Shown here in pieces: positions 41,901 through 52,059 of a stretch of DNA of 64,000 bases. A model generated the notes under the pieces. It was given only the letters and a program-made list of their open reading frames with translations, was not told the DNA's origin and did no database searches. Source of the DNA: Cynocephalus volans (taxonomy: Eukaryota; Chordata; Mammalia; Dermoptera; Cynocephalidae); assembly GCF_027409185.1 (NCBI RefSeq), contig NC_084465.1:27383864-27447863 (forward strand). The letters run 5' to 3'. Position 1 is the stretch's first letter. The number at the start of each line of letters is the position of its first letter. Position numbers and translations under genes: made by a program.

Positions 41901-44900
41901 AATAAGTGCATGATATAAAATTCCTGTTTAAAGATGCAATAACCTACTTATAGAGGCTAAGACAATCTATGTGAAATCACACATGTAAGCAGCCCAGTTT
42001 GGAATAGGAACTTTAAATTAAAACTTCCAAAAGAAGAGAAATCTTGGCATACCAAGATTTAGTATGCACTATTACTTGCAAGACTGAAAAAGACTGTCAC
42101 TTAGCAGCAAATAATGACTTTCCCAGTTTGTGTTCATTTCATGAATACAACATGGGAAAGTGATTAGAATCAGAGTGTTAGCAACACTATGAAAAGAGAC
42201 TCATCTTGATATTGATAAGGCGTTAGCCATAACTGTCTATTACCAAATCCTATAATTAACAAGCATTTTACTTTACACAGAGATGTGTAATCTTGTAGCT
42301 TTTGTTCTAAAATGCTAATAGAAAAGGTAAAGCAGTAAAAAGCCATCTCTCAAACAACCTTCTCTATCTACATGAACATAAGGACAAAATTTTGCAATTT
42401 TAACTTTGTAGAATTTTAACAATATTAATAGATTAAGTTATGCAAGTATTGAAAACTTCTGCATTATCTATAATGGGATCCAGTTTGTGCCAAATGGTAT
42501 TGGCTACCAGTACTGCCACTGTATAGTTAAGAAAAAAAGACAAGGTATCAGAATCCTTCCCATCCCCAAAAGATATTTTTAAACTATTATAAATAGCCTG
42601 AAGAGAAGGATCACCCACATAAAAAAGGGCACATGACTGTTCAAGATGGGCTTTTCTTAATGAAGTTGGCTGAACAGCATTCTATTCAATGGAAATATCC
42701 CAAATGGTTTAACCAGTGGCTGGCAAAGTTTTTTTTTTTTTTTTAAAGAAACAGATAGTAAATATTTTTGACTTTGTGGGCCACGTAGAGTCTGCCAAAT
42801 ATATGTAAAAAATTTTTTTCTTTTACAACCTCTAAAAATGTAAAAGCCATTCTTATCTCACTGACCATCCATCCTGTAAGCAGTTGTGAAAGAACACTGG
42901 AAATGGGCATGTCCTATTTCAGGAATGAAGTTCTAATCCCTGATCTTTAAAAACCTGTATAAGTTTATGAAGCTAATGGGGTACTATTCCTATGACACTG
43001 GAGAAACCTATTGGATATAGCTATAATGCCACTAAGCAAGCATTTATTCTAGGACAGACACAATGCACTTGGTGGATCTCATGTTATTTCTCCTAAGAGG
43101 TAACACATGCCTTTAGATTTTAAGTGGAATCACACAAACGCTTTAGTTTTTTAAGAAATTGGGTTATGCTCTGGAAGGGTGCATAATATTCCTGAAATTC
43201 TCAGCATGCAAAATTTTGTATTCATATATGTGCACTTTTCTGAGGAAGAGTCCTTAGCTTTCATTAAACTCCTAAATGGTTGGGACCTGTGATCCCCCAA
43301 AAGGATAATGAACTGTTCTAGTTCATTTGTATAGCCAATACATCAAGGATGAGAACTTTTTAATATTAAGGACCACCAACTCAAAACAAACAAACCTTCA
43401 TTTGAATAACACATAAATGAAAATTAAGTATATCTAGACTTTTTTTTTTGGTGGGGATGGGGAGAGAATAATAATACACATGTAAGAAAAAATATCCTAC
43501 TTGTCAACACTCTTAATTAAAAAAGGGAACTGAAAATTGTATATTAAAATTGTTTTAAAATGCTTCCTGTGGTCTTTTAGATATTATTGCTAAAGATTTC
43601 AAAAACTAGTGAATTTGTGCAACTACAGGTGTAAACAATGACTTATCTCATAATAATGACTTGTCTTATAGAAAGATGGAAAAAAGGGGGAATCTGTTAT
43701 TTCCAACCTCTGATACAGTCACCTACCAAAACAATGTTTAGAAATGCCACAGTAAATAACTTTTTTAAAAAAAAGTTCACCTGGGACTCTTGCTTCCAAC
43801 AGTATGTCACTGTATAAACTTGGGATATTGTCACTATCTCCAAAATTTGGGAGAAGCAAACAGTACTTACTTTAATCATACATTCCATAAAAAACATGAC
43901 TCTATCATCTTATTCTAATCAAACAGAATCTGCTCATATGTTGAACTTTTGATATTTACTGATGACAACTTTTTCTCTACTGAAAACTGCTAGCAGAGCT
44001 ATTTTATCACCTGCAAAGAGCCAGAACATCCTCATTAAAGTACCATCTACCCTAAATGACATCAAACCTAAAGCTTCCTTTATTATTTAAGAGTAATTCT
44101 GCCAAGAGATATGTGCAGACCAAAATGTGGGTTGGACATGCACCATATTAATAGGTGTGATATGAAGACTGAGAACACTCTCATGCACCTCTATTTTCAG
44201 CCTGGAATGTTAACACAGTTATAAGATTAAAACTGAAAGTGAACATGGTCTCTCAAAGTTAGAAAAGCAACCTAACAGAAGACTGACTTTTTGATATATG
44301 TTTTCTATATCTATTTTCAAATGTTCTGGGATAGTTGCTCATTCTACATAGCAAAATCTTTTGATTATTTCTGTCAGTGTTGAGGAATAAAATATTGTAC
44401 CCTTCAGTCAGCAGACAGCCCAATGAAAGAATAAATGTATTCTGAATTATCTCGCAAAGCAAAGCCTATAATAATGTGTTATCACAGCACTACCCATGAA
44501 TGGGAAATATTTTTGGACATTTATATGTGGTACAAGTTTCTTGAATACAGTTCAGAAAGTTGCACCAATGGTGCTCACTGAGGAGAAAATTTTCACAAAA
44601 TTGGCCTGTATTTCCATAAGAAACAAGGCTTTGGAAGAGCCAACAAAAGACATTCTCAGACCCCTAGTTAGAAATAATCACCTGGGATTCCACAGAAATC
44701 AACACTTAAGGTAAAAAGCTGCCTACTGAAAGCACCACGGAACCTGACTATGGCCCAGCTATTATTGAAACAGTAACTCATATTCTGACATTAAGACCAT
44801 TACCTGTTAAAAAAAAAAAAAAAAAAAAAAAAAGACCATTACCTGTTAAAATCTTCTAAAAGGTAAGTTTGGTTTGTTTGGTTTTTGTTTTCTAATTAAA

Positions 44901-45601
44901 CAATTACCTGAGAGTGAAAACAAGGAAGGTGAAGGACACCCTGGAAAATCATAAATTTTACAGAAAATAGTCCATGGGGTCCAATTTGCAGTTTATTAGC
45001 CACTCAATGACTTGGCTTGGGCACAATGAATAGGTCACAGACAGTTTTTTAAAATTAAAAGCAGCAGAGATAAGAAGCCCCCCATGTACTGTTCTTCTAC
45101 GATCAAAATGATGTAGTTCAAAGCTGGGTCTTGTAGAAGTTGATACTTTTATGCAAAAATGGTTTTGCTTTGTAGAATGAGGTACAAGTTGTTATTCAAT
45201 GGAGAAATGTATGAAAGCAGGTGCTTAATTAAATTTTAATTAAGCAACTCTGTGGTTAGCTTTCAGAAGATGTAGTTCAACACAGCTTTACTGGTGACTA
45301 AGCCAGAAAAGAAAAAAGAATTAGTTGATTTATAAAGAATGTCATTACCCTAACTAGCCCCCTGAGAACTGGCATCTTACCCAAGCCTTTCCTTGCTTTC
45401 TTCTGGTGTCAGCTGATCAAAAGTCTTTGCTTCTTCAGCACCCAAGAAGGCATCATGGTCATAATCAAAACTCTGATCATCATTGTGAACCTTGTCACTG
45501 AGCTGAGGCTCATGATGTACACGATCCTTCTTTTCTGTGGGCTTGCTCATGGCAAAAGCTGTGCACAGGGACAGGCACATAAGAAACTGTCGCAGGTCCA
45601 T
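27401..45601 (-). CDS. CALU: Calumenin, EF-hand Ca2+-binding protein of the secretory pathway
   Basis: CREC-family protein of the ER lumen; in other mammals it binds Ca2+ with low affinity, inhibits the vitamin-K gamma-carboxylation system and regulates SERCA2/ryanodine receptor. Coding exons on the minus strand: 45601-45381 (exon begins 45612), then one of 40863-40670 or 40597-40404, then 36866-36700, 35986-35926, 28972-28773 and 27505-27401. All have GT/AG borders and the frame closes at 315 residues, the human length. Seen: signal peptide [19 protein letters not shown], then EF-hand loops [60 protein letters not shown] and [12 protein letters not shown], and the C-terminal ER-retrieval signal HDEF. 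The third loop has Asn where I recall Asp in human, a tolerated change. No lesions seen. The 5' UTR is split by a 9.8 kb first intron. Confidence 0.97.
27506..28772. other. CALU last intron
   Basis: About 1.3 kb; no repeat or gene recognised. A C run occurs at about 28462-28475. Confidence 0.5.
29486..29590 (+). mobile_element. tRNA-Ile-derived SINE, single arm, with poly(G) tail
   Basis: Body GGGCTGGCCCGTGGCTCAC to CCAGTCATCTTTAGTT, then 15 G residues (29576-29590) where the family normally has poly(A). The target duplication AAGGAGTAAACTGG (29472-29485) and AAGGAGTATACTGG (29591-29604) differs by one base. Confidence 0.9.
29628..30188 (+). mobile_element. Solo LTR-like element, copy 1 of a local family
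   Basis: Shares long stretches with the copies at 47.6 and 50.1 kb: GGTGTTCCTTG, GTGCACCC..GTGTCCTGGG, TATAAAGGATGAGTGGCTCC, ATCTTTCCCAATTACCT and a CATTTTGGCTTTAGTTATG end. It has a TATA-like box (29783 region) and a CTG-rich middle. Ends are set by comparison with copy 3; no target duplication is clear. No viral coding sequence is attached. Confidence 0.7.
31125..31269 (-). mobile_element. tRNA-derived SINE, divergent dimer variant, inverted
   Basis: It has the family linker TTCCTATATAGAATCC and GGCCGGTGCACTCACTGGC, but a GC-rich left arm unlike the other copies. It is flanked by the 9 bp duplication GAGAACAGC (31116-31124 and 31270-31278). Confidence 0.85.
31466..31545 (+). repeat. MIR fragment
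   Basis: GTGGCTAATATTCATCGAGT and the following GCTTACTATATATTCTAGG are the MIR 5' region. Confidence 0.65.
31546..31870. repeat. Old L1-type fragment
   Basis: AGGCAAATCCCAGACATCAC with the flanking CTGTATCTCTAAAAATTATG resembles L1M 3' sequences. Confidence 0.45.
32038..32207 (+). mobile_element. tRNA-Ile-derived SINE, dimer
   Basis: Left arm, CCCTATATAGGGATGGCCGG linker, right arm and a poly(A) tail, with GTGTAA repeated at both flanks. Confidence 0.93.
32392..32620. mobile_element. Short Tigger/pogo-type DNA transposon (MITE)
   Basis: Inverted termini CAGGGTGAGTATCCCTAATC and CAGGTTGTGCATCTCTTATC (from the other end) are flanked by TA on both sides, the pogo/mariner target. The interior repeats the CCAAAATCC phrase. 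Non-autonomous; no transposase frame. Confidence 0.75.
32795..32916 (+). mobile_element. tRNA-Ile-derived SINE, monomer
   Basis: GGGGCTGGCCAGTTAGCTC head, GGGTTTGGATCCC B-box region, CCAGCCAGCC end and an A-rich tail with AAAAG repeats. Confidence 0.92.
33067..33259 (+). mobile_element. tRNA-Ile-derived SINE, dimer
   Basis: Two arms joined by CCCTATATAGGGATGGCCGG, with a tail of TAAAAT units. A perfect 18 bp target duplication, AGAAGCTAGAATATATGA, lies at 33049-33066 and 33260-33277. Confidence 0.96.
33420..33660 (+). repeat. Old L1 3'-end-like fragment
   Basis: GGTTGTTGAGACTGGGGATA then CAATGCTCTATAATAAATTT, ending in an A-rich run. Confidence 0.45.
33862..34003. repeat. Compound (CA)n/(CT)n microsatellite
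   Basis: 142 bases of alternating CACACA blocks and CTCT blocks. The open frames across it encode only Thr/His or Val/Cys repeats and are artefacts. Confidence 0.95.
35003..35311 (+). mobile_element. tRNA-Ile-derived SINE monomer, split by a later SINE
   Basis: The left part (GCTGGCCGGTTAGCTCAGTT to GGTAACACCAAGAA) resumes at 35239 with CAAGGTTTGATCCCTGTACT and the CCAGCCACTCC end, followed by an A/C-rich tail. The dimer at 35055-35227 interrupts it. Confidence 0.9.
35055..35227 (+). mobile_element. tRNA-Ile-derived SINE dimer nested inside another SINE
   Basis: A full two-arm element with an A-rich tail. The host sequence AACACCAAGAA is duplicated at 35044-35054 and 35228-35238, fixing the insertion point inside the older monomer. 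Confidence 0.93.
35510..35785 (+). repeat. hAT-like DNA transposon remnant
   Basis: TAGTAGCCACTGGCCACATG near the left and an AAATTACATATGTGGCTCAC phrase near the right. The second copy of the same family is at 52060-52310. Confidence 0.55.
37205..37445 (-). repeat. MIR SINE, inverted
   Basis: Near full-length antisense MIR: ACTTCCTAGCTGTATGGCCT, TGGGCAAGTAACTTAACTG, AACAATGCCTGGCATACTAG. Confidence 0.8.
37640..37880 (+). repeat. Old L1 3' end
   Basis: AGTAGTTGCCCAGGGATGG, then GATTGTAGTGATGGTTTTAC, ending at AAAGTGGTTAC plus an A run. Confidence 0.6.
37881..40403. other. CALU intron sequence, unassigned
   Basis: A/T-rich with no recognisable exon or young repeat. Confidence 0.4.
40404..40597 (-). 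CDS. CALU: CALU mutually exclusive exon, isoform B version
   Basis: Also 194 bases, encoding [18 protein letters not shown] onward, with loops [12 protein letters not shown] and [12 protein letters not shown] and ending NVTYGTYL. Acceptor TTGTAG, donor GTAAGG. It is an old duplicate of the neighbouring exon. Because 194 is not a multiple of three, including both or neither shifts the frame, so exactly one is expected per protein-coding mRNA. Confidence 0.95.
40670..40863 (-). CDS. CALU: CALU mutually exclusive exon, isoform A version
   Basis: 194 bases encoding [18 protein letters not shown] onward, with EF-hand loops 1 and 2 and ending NATYGYVL. Acceptor CTACAG, donor GTAGGT. It is the upstream member of the pair in gene order, 72 bases from its alternative. 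Confidence 0.95.
41318..41421 (+). mobile_element. tRNA-Ile-derived SINE, single arm
   Basis: GGGCTGGCCTGTGGCTCACT to CTTACCGGTCATCTT, followed by poly(A) (about 23 bases). Confidence 0.93.
42715..42890 (+). repeat. hAT-like DNA transposon fragment
   Basis: CAGTGGCTGGCAAAG start and GATAGTAAATATTTTTGACT, TTGTGGGCCACGTAGAGTCT, typical of Charlie-group elements. Confidence 0.55.
42890..44790. other. CALU intron sequence, unassigned
   Basis: No exon or clear repeat recognised; short open frames lack conserved features. Confidence 0.4.
44809..44831 (+). mobile_element. Bare poly(A) insertion with target-site duplication
   Basis: 23 A residues flanked by the perfect 16 bp repeat AAGACCATTACCTGTT (44793-44808 and 44832-44847). 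This is the structure left by L1-driven target-primed insertion when only the tail is copied. Confidence 0.85.
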
Positions 45602-45719
45602 GATAATCAGATCTTAAAGAAAATGAAAGTCAGTTAATGCAGGAGGAGGTATGCTTAATAATTAAACAAATTAAAAGCTGACATCCTAGTTATTACTTTT
45701 ACATACAAATCTATGCAAG

Positions 45720-45895
45720 CCTTTTTTTCCCCCCCTCAAAAGATGACTGGTAAGGGGATCCTAACCCTTGACTTGGTGTTGTCAGCATCACGCACTCCCA
45801 AGTGAGCTAACTGGCCATCCCTATATAGGGATCCAAACCCACAGCCTTGGTGACATCAGCACCACACTCTCCCAAGTGAGCCAAGGGCCGGCCCC
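45720..45895 (-). mobile_element. tRNA-Ile-derived SINE, dimer, inverted
   Basis: Two arms joined by CCCTATATAGGGATCC, head GGGCCGGCCCC at the right end. A perfect 13 bp target duplication, AAATCTATGCAAG, lies at 45707-45719 and 45896-45908. It lies about 110 bases upstream of the first coding exon of CALU, in intron 1. Confidence 0.95.
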
Positions 45896-46182
45896 AAATC
45901 TATGCAAGTCTTAAATGACTTGCATATATTATTACTTAATCCGTAAAATAAGTATGGTGAAATATCACTCTCCAAATATTATGGTGAGAAATTTTTTACC
46001 AGTTTCCTTCATCTGATTGTAGGCTGATAAGAAATTTATAGTTAAAATGTCCGCTTTGTAAGTAGTCTCCCTTCAAAAGACAGCAAAGTAGAACTTTAAT
46101 CCTTTTGCCCAAGTTTATAAGAGTTAAAAGTGAAAGGACCACAATTTAAATCTTGACTCCAAATCCATCAGTGATCTAGTCT

Positions 46183-46330
46183 TTCAAAGCTGGCTGGTTA
46201 TCAGAACCACCTAGGAAGCTTTTTAAAAAAAGTTTCCCCTATTGTTTAGAATCTCTGAAGTTGAATCCAGCCATCCATAACTTTAAGTGCTTCTCAGGTG
46301 ATTCTATGTTCATCCGATTAGGAATCAATG
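46183..46330 (+). repeat. MER5A-like hAT element
   Basis: GGTTATCAGAACCACCTAGG and AGTGCTTCTCAGGTGATTCT are the conserved core of this short non-autonomous family. Confidence 0.65.
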
Positions 46331-46459
46331 AAATTCTCAGCATTTTCCTTGGTCTACAGTACCAGGTCTCTCATGTTCAGGCTCAACCTTGAATCATCTT
46401 CAAAGACCAAACCATTCAGATGGACTGGTCATAAAACAACTTCTTTATCTTTTTGTACA

Positions 46460-46585
46460 GTAGTGGTTCTCAAACTTGTCCAAGCATAAGGACCACCTGG
46501 AGTCCTGTTCAAAGTACAGATTTCCAGGGCCTACTCCAGAACTTCAGAATCTCTGCAGTCACAGGTGATTCTATGAACAAGCAGA
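46460..46585 (+). repeat. MER5A-like hAT element
   Basis: TAGTGGTTCTCAAACTTGTC, then AGGACCACCTGGAGTCCTGT and TCACAGGTGATTCTATG. Confidence 0.75.
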
Positions 46586-46869
46586 AGGCTAGAACATCTT
46601 ATTGATAAACATGAAAAAAAAATTTCAGAGAAACTGCAGGAGAGAAAACTGTCTAGCATACTGTATAGATACCCCACAGTACTGTCCAGAGAGGTTAAGG
46701 TCTTGGAGTAAAATAACCTGTAAAATTAAAAATCAAGAGAAAGGGTTTCCCCAGACTTTCATATTTTAATTAAACTTTTATCAGTAGAATATGGATTCTG
46801 AATGCTTTTTCCCCTTCAGTGAGAATAAATTTTTGCAATTTCACATCTCTTATCTCCTTTATGCCTAAT

Positions 46870-47215
46870 CCCTCGTACCTGTGAATGTGACCTTATATGG
46901 AAATAGGGCATTGGCAGATGTAATCAAGTTAAAACAAGGTGATACTGGATTAGGGCGGGCTGGGCCCTAATTCAGTGATTGGTGTCCTTATAAAATGAGG
47001 GAAATTTGAACTGTTATGAATGAGATAGAGATTGAAGTGATGCATCTATAGCTCAGGCAGTGCCAAGGATTGCTGACAACCACCAGAAGCTAGAAGAGGC
47101 AAGGAAGAGAGCCTTCAGAGAGCACAGCCATGACAGAAAATAAATTTTTGTTCTTTAAACTACCTAGTTTGTAGCAATGTTACAGTAGACACTGCAAGAC
47201 ATGAAAGTAAAGGCA
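46870..47215 (+). repeat. Ancient mammalian LTR-type remnant
   Basis: GTGACCTTATATGGAAATAG, TGTAATCAAGTTAAAAC, GTGTCCTTATAAAATGAGG and the AAATAAATTTTTGTTC poly(A) region, in the order of an abundant old mammalian LTR family. I cannot assign the subfamily surely. Confidence 0.6.
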
Positions 47216-47246
47216 TTACCTTATCCTAATCTGCAGATTAAACTAG

Positions 47247-47555
47247 TGTTGGGCTGGGTCACAGACCCTTCAAACCCATCCTGTGCAGACTGGGTCTCAG
47301 ACCCATCATATGCAGGTCACGAGCTAGGTAACTGGAAAGATCCTGGGAGCTGCTGGCAAGGTTGACATGCTTTATTCGGATGTGAGCTCAGCCTCCTCAC
47401 TGATCAGAGCTGTTGTCCTTTATATTAAAGGCAGATGACCAAGGAACACCTGGGTGCACACACGCAATTAACGTATTTACAACAGACAGGCTGAGCCATG
47501 CTCAGACGGATATGAGGTGAGGGAGCCTGACCATTCTGTCTCCATTTTCCTCACA
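47247..47555 (-). mobile_element. Solo LTR, inverted, related to the local family
   Basis: On the minus strand it starts TGTGAGG and ends CCCAACA, with a TATA box (plus-strand TTTATA 47419-47424) and AATAAA (plus-strand TTTATT 47371-47376). Flanking 5-mers are ACTAG and ACCAG, an apparent target duplication with one change. It shares GTGCACCCAGGTGTTCCTTG and GATCTTTCC..TTACCTAGCT with the neighbouring direct copy, but is shorter and diverged. Confidence 0.8.
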
Positions 47556-47624
47556 ACCAGCCATAGACTTCAACTTCCCCAGTATGTCACTAGTGGAACT
47601 AGCTAATCTAAGCACTCACATCTT

Positions 47625-48113
47625 ATACTCAGATGCCAAGCATTTGATGTAAATATACACGTATGCCCTGGTGTTCCTTGGTTATTGTCTAATGTAACTG
47701 CGCATGTGCACCCAGATGTCCTGGGTTATGGACTTAAGTATAAAGGATAAGTGGCTCTGATCCACACTGTCCCCCACCCCGGGATGCCCCCAGGGGGCCA
47801 TGGGGAGGCCACTACTGCTGCTAGAGACTTGCTGCCAGGGCCCCTGGGATCCTCTGAAGAGAGGCCGCCATCGCTGCTGCTGTGGACTGAACTTGCATCA
47901 TCTGCCAATGGCTCCTAGGATCTTTCCCAATTACCTAGCATGGACCTGCATGTGACGGGTCTAGGGACCCAGCCTGGCATGTGAGGGGTTTGTGACCCAG
48001 TCTGTACAATGGCTTGAAGGGTCTGAACTCTAGCTCTGACAATATAATGGAAACTTAGCGTAACTAAAATAATGAAACACTTTGGCTTTACTTATGATTT
48101 GCCTTACTCAACA
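47625..48113 (+). mobile_element. Solo LTR, 5'-damaged, copy 2 of the local family
   Basis: It matches copies 1 and 3 from GCCAAGCATTTGATGTAAA through TATAAAGGATAAGTGGCTC and GATCTTTCCCAATTACCTAG to the terminal CAACA at 48113. The first part is diverged or deleted, so its left end is approximate. Confidence 0.7.
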
Positions 48114-48152
48114 ACTGGTGGGTGTAGTTGTGTAGCCTTACAGCTTCTAGCT

Positions 48153-48321
48153 CAGTGGTTTTCAATCCAGACTACACCTTAGAATCACCTAGGCAGTTTT
48201 TAGAAAATGTGACTACTAAACCCCATCCCTAACCAATTAAATAAGACACTATCTGGAGGTGAGGCCTGGGCATTAATATTTTTAAAAGGATTCCTAGATG
48301 CAGCCAGGTTGAGAACCATTA
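48153..48321 (+). repeat. MER5A-like hAT element, near complete
   Basis: Inverted ends CAGTGGTTTTCAA and TTGAGAACCATT, interior AGAATCACCTAGGCAG and GAGGCCTGGGCATTAATAT. Confidence 0.75.
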
Positions 48322-50138
48322 TTCTAACCCAACTCTCAAAGGGCCATAGTAATACCTTAAAGTGTATTTAATATGAAGAAACTGCATATATCTGATCCTG
48401 CCACAAAGTTTTGGGAACTAGAATGAAGGGAATAAATTGGGTCAGGGGATAAGGAAATTAAATATGCCAAAACATAACACGTATTTCAATGTATCCATTT
48501 TCTTGTAACCCCCAAATAATAGCTAAATGAAGTTATATTGTATAATTAGCTTGGATTTGTAGACTCCTTTGGATTCAAACTAAAAATTTCTTAGTGCAGG
48601 TGAACATGTTATATAAAGATTCCTTAAAAGTAAAAGGAAAGCAAATAGAGAAATACATTTAATTAAGTAACATAGCCTAGAGAGCTGATTATAAAGAGGC
48701 ACAACCTGGGGCCTTCATGAACAACTTTCAGGTTGTGAAATGGCGAGCAAGGGCATTGTATGCAATCACTGGGAAAGCAGCTCAGTGGGGGAAGGTGGGA
48801 GGTCCGGAAACGGCAGAGGAGGAAACCTCAACAGACAGTAGAAAGTCTTATAGAGTAAAAAGGACAGTGCCAATAAAACAAACAGAAATTTAGCTAAGGA
48901 GATGATGGGGGGTGAGGGGTGGTCACTTCCAAGTGCCCACTCTCCAAAAAGGTACTGTTACTGATGATGTGATGGTTGTTAAGACTGGTGAAAACCCATT
49001 AGAGGAAGCAATGTGAAAGCATGATCATGAGACCCAGAGAGAAAGGGGTAGAAGGTGGTACTTTTCTTAAGCTGTTCTCACCAAAGTTAGAACTTGGTTA
49101 CACTTCTGAAAGTTCTTTAACATTGTTTCACTTGATCCCACTGAAATACCCAAATTTGTATATATATAGATACTTGTATAAAGATGTTCAATGATGATAG
49201 TTTACAATGATAAAAAAATTGGAAAACAGATTTGATCACCACATATTGTACACAGGTTCTGATATTCAACTCTATACCCCACAAATAAGTATAGTCAATT
49301 ATGTTTCAATAAAAAAAATCATCATAAAAAACTGGAAAACAAACTAAACCAGAGAACTGGTAAAATATATTAAATCTATATTATGAAAAAGTGCAGAGGT
49401 TAAAGAGAAAGGTGGATCTATCTGTAGTAAATGGAGAACTCACCAAAATATGTTAAGTGAACAAAAAGCAAGCAGCAAAACAGTATCAAGATCTCATTTA
49501 TGCAAAAAGCAAAGCAAAGTAAAACAATCTCCCCATGTCTTTATTTGTATAAAATATAACACATGCATGAGAACAGTGTGGAAGGATAAACACCCATGTG
49601 CAGACAGTTTTAACCTCTAGGTTCAATGGAGAAGAGAGGAGTGGAGTGGACTGGTGAGGTTGGTGTGGAACTGTACTTTAATACTGTACTCTGCTGTGCT
49701 AATTTTTGTAAATGAGCACACTCATGTATATTACCTTCTTGTGTATTACTTATTTTTTTTCTTTGTGTGTACTTTTCAATTTACGCGATATTCTAAAAAC
49801 TTTTCAATATTATGTGACAAAGCAAACATTTTCAAGCCATTTCTCCAGACTGAAAAAGACTGAAAGAAAAATGCATATCTATTCTTAATAAAATGAATGC
49901 TATTTTAAAAGTAAAACATATTGCTCTAGGTAAATAACACTCTGGCTCACCCTTTAATAATTCAACTGATCAACCAAATCAGTTCAACAGTAAAGAGAAA
50001 ATTAAAGAGATATAGTGGCTCTCAACTACAAATCAAAATAAGTATACCTTTTTACTTTAGGACAAAATAAAACTTCTATTTCAAACCACAAATAATTGTT
50101 TAGACAAATAAAACTTTAGAAACAAGGAACAGGATTAT
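48322..50138. other. CALU intron 1 sequence with an old L1 end
   Basis: An L1 3'-end-like phrase, CAATTATGTTTCAATAAAAA, occurs at about 49296-49315. The rest is unassigned A/T-rich DNA. Confidence 0.4.
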
Positions 50139-50143
50139 ATGTT

Positions 50144-50722
50144 TGTTGGGAAAGTGTAGGAAAAATGGTCAGAGCCCCTCAGATGTTCAGAATCTTGCCA
50201 AGCATTTGATGTAAACAGGCATATGCGCTCAGGTGTTCCTTGGTTATCATCTAGTGTAATTGTGCATGTGCACCCAGGTGTCCTGGGTTATGGACTTTAA
50301 AGGATGAGTGGCTCCGATACACAGCGCCTCCCATCCTTAGGATGCCCCCCTCCAGGGGGGAGGGGGCGGCATGGGGAGGCCACTACTGCTGCTGGAACTG
50401 GCGGCTGCTGCTGCTGCTAGTGCCCCTAGGATCCTCTGCTGGACCTCTAAGCTACTGGACCTGTAAGCTGCTGCCACTAAGGAAGCTGAGGACTGAGCTC
50501 ATGTTATCTGCCAACAGCTCCTAGAATCTTTCCCAATTACCTAGCATGGACCTGTATGTGAGGGGACTGGGGTCCCAGCCTGGCATGTGAGGGGTCTGGG
50601 GACCCAGTCTGTACAATGGGTTTGGAGGGTCTGAGCCCTAGCTCTGACAATATAAATGGAAACTTAGTATAACTAAAATAATGAAACATTTTGGCTTTAG
50701 TTATGATTTGCCTTACTTTACA
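50144..50722 (+). mobile_element. Solo LTR, best-preserved copy 3 of the local family
   Basis: 579 bases starting TGTTGGGAAAG and ending CTTTACA, flanked by a perfect 5 bp target duplication, ATGTT (50139-50143 and 50723-50727). TG..CA ends and a 5 bp duplication are retroviral LTR hallmarks. The middle carries CTG-rich sequence (GGCTGCTGCTGCTGCTAG, 50402-50419). No internal viral genes remain. Confidence 0.85.
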
Positions 50723-50727
50723 ATGTT

Positions 50728-52059
50728 GTTGAGGTTTTCTGATATATCCAAACAATATCTATTATGTTAGAGACTTACAAAATCTAGTAAAATCAAGAGT
50801 CATAGTGACAAAGGACTTTCCTTATGCCTATTAATAAGGAGACTTCACATTTAGGAAAATTTTATATATGATTACATCATCAGAATAAAATACAACATCT
50901 AAGAACACTTGCAAACCCCAAACATTACAATAGGAAAATACTTAGGCCCTACAACACTATCAGGGAAAGGATAGATACTGTTCAAAGTTTTGAGACATGC
51001 AGCATATAGATATAACACATTGACTCATCTGTGATTTAGAGGGAAAACTACATTTATGTTTGAAGCTTAACATCTTGATACAAGAAGTCAATAGAGAATA
51101 AAAGCCTAGTGATCTGGCTTTATTTATCCACTTCTCTTTCCTTTCCCCCTCTCTCAATTAGACTTCAAGTCCCACTTCTCTATAGGCTCCTTCATTCTGT
51201 CAATCGATACTTCTCACATCTCTACAACCCCAAATTAGTCCTTCCCAGACTATTTCTTCAAGTTTGCTCTTCCCTTTCCTTTTCACAGTTGTCTACATTG
51301 CTGCCTGTTTCCTCACCATCCACTGTCACCCTGAAATCTGGCTTTCTGTCTTACCACTGATGAAAATGCCTAAAAGGGTCATCAAGGACCACCTGATGGA
51401 CAAAGCCAATGGTCCTGCCTAATTGTCTTCATCTCTCTGCAATGGGCAATGAAAAATCTGCACTTTAAATAACTTCCACTTAAAAAAAAAATTCTGTGTG
51501 TCCACATATATCAATTCCTGGTTATTAGAAACTAACAAAAGGCCTCTTGTTTTATGAATAGAGACACTACCCACCAAACCCAAAAAGCGACTCCACTAGA
51601 TTTATCTAAATGCATATACATATAAAAATGTTCAAGTAGAAACAAAGGATAGTCTCAAGACAAAGTATATTTTATGTGGGAAGATGTGAAAAGAAACAGT
51701 ACAAAATAACTTTTCACAGAAGGCATTTGAAGAAGTACATTAGTGCAGTTCATTTTTGAAACACCTTTCTCTTTTCAACCAAACAATAGAAAGCTAAATG
51801 ACCCTTCTTATTTTCTTCGCCCCATTCAACATAACTGCACATCAATAACATCAGGAAAAAAATGATATACATAAGTGAAGGACTTAGCTGTATGAGCTTT
51901 TACCAAATAATCTAGAAGGTAAATCAATGGTTGTGAAAATGCACCTCATCTCTCATTTTTCAAATGACTTACAAGCTTATCTCTTTAAAATTCTGTCCCT
52001 CCCCTACCTATTAGAAGGGTAACATCTAATATTTTTTTCTTAAAAAAAAAAAGTTCTAG
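50728..52059. other. CALU intron 1, unassigned
   Basis: No gene or clear repeat recognised. Confidence 0.35.
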
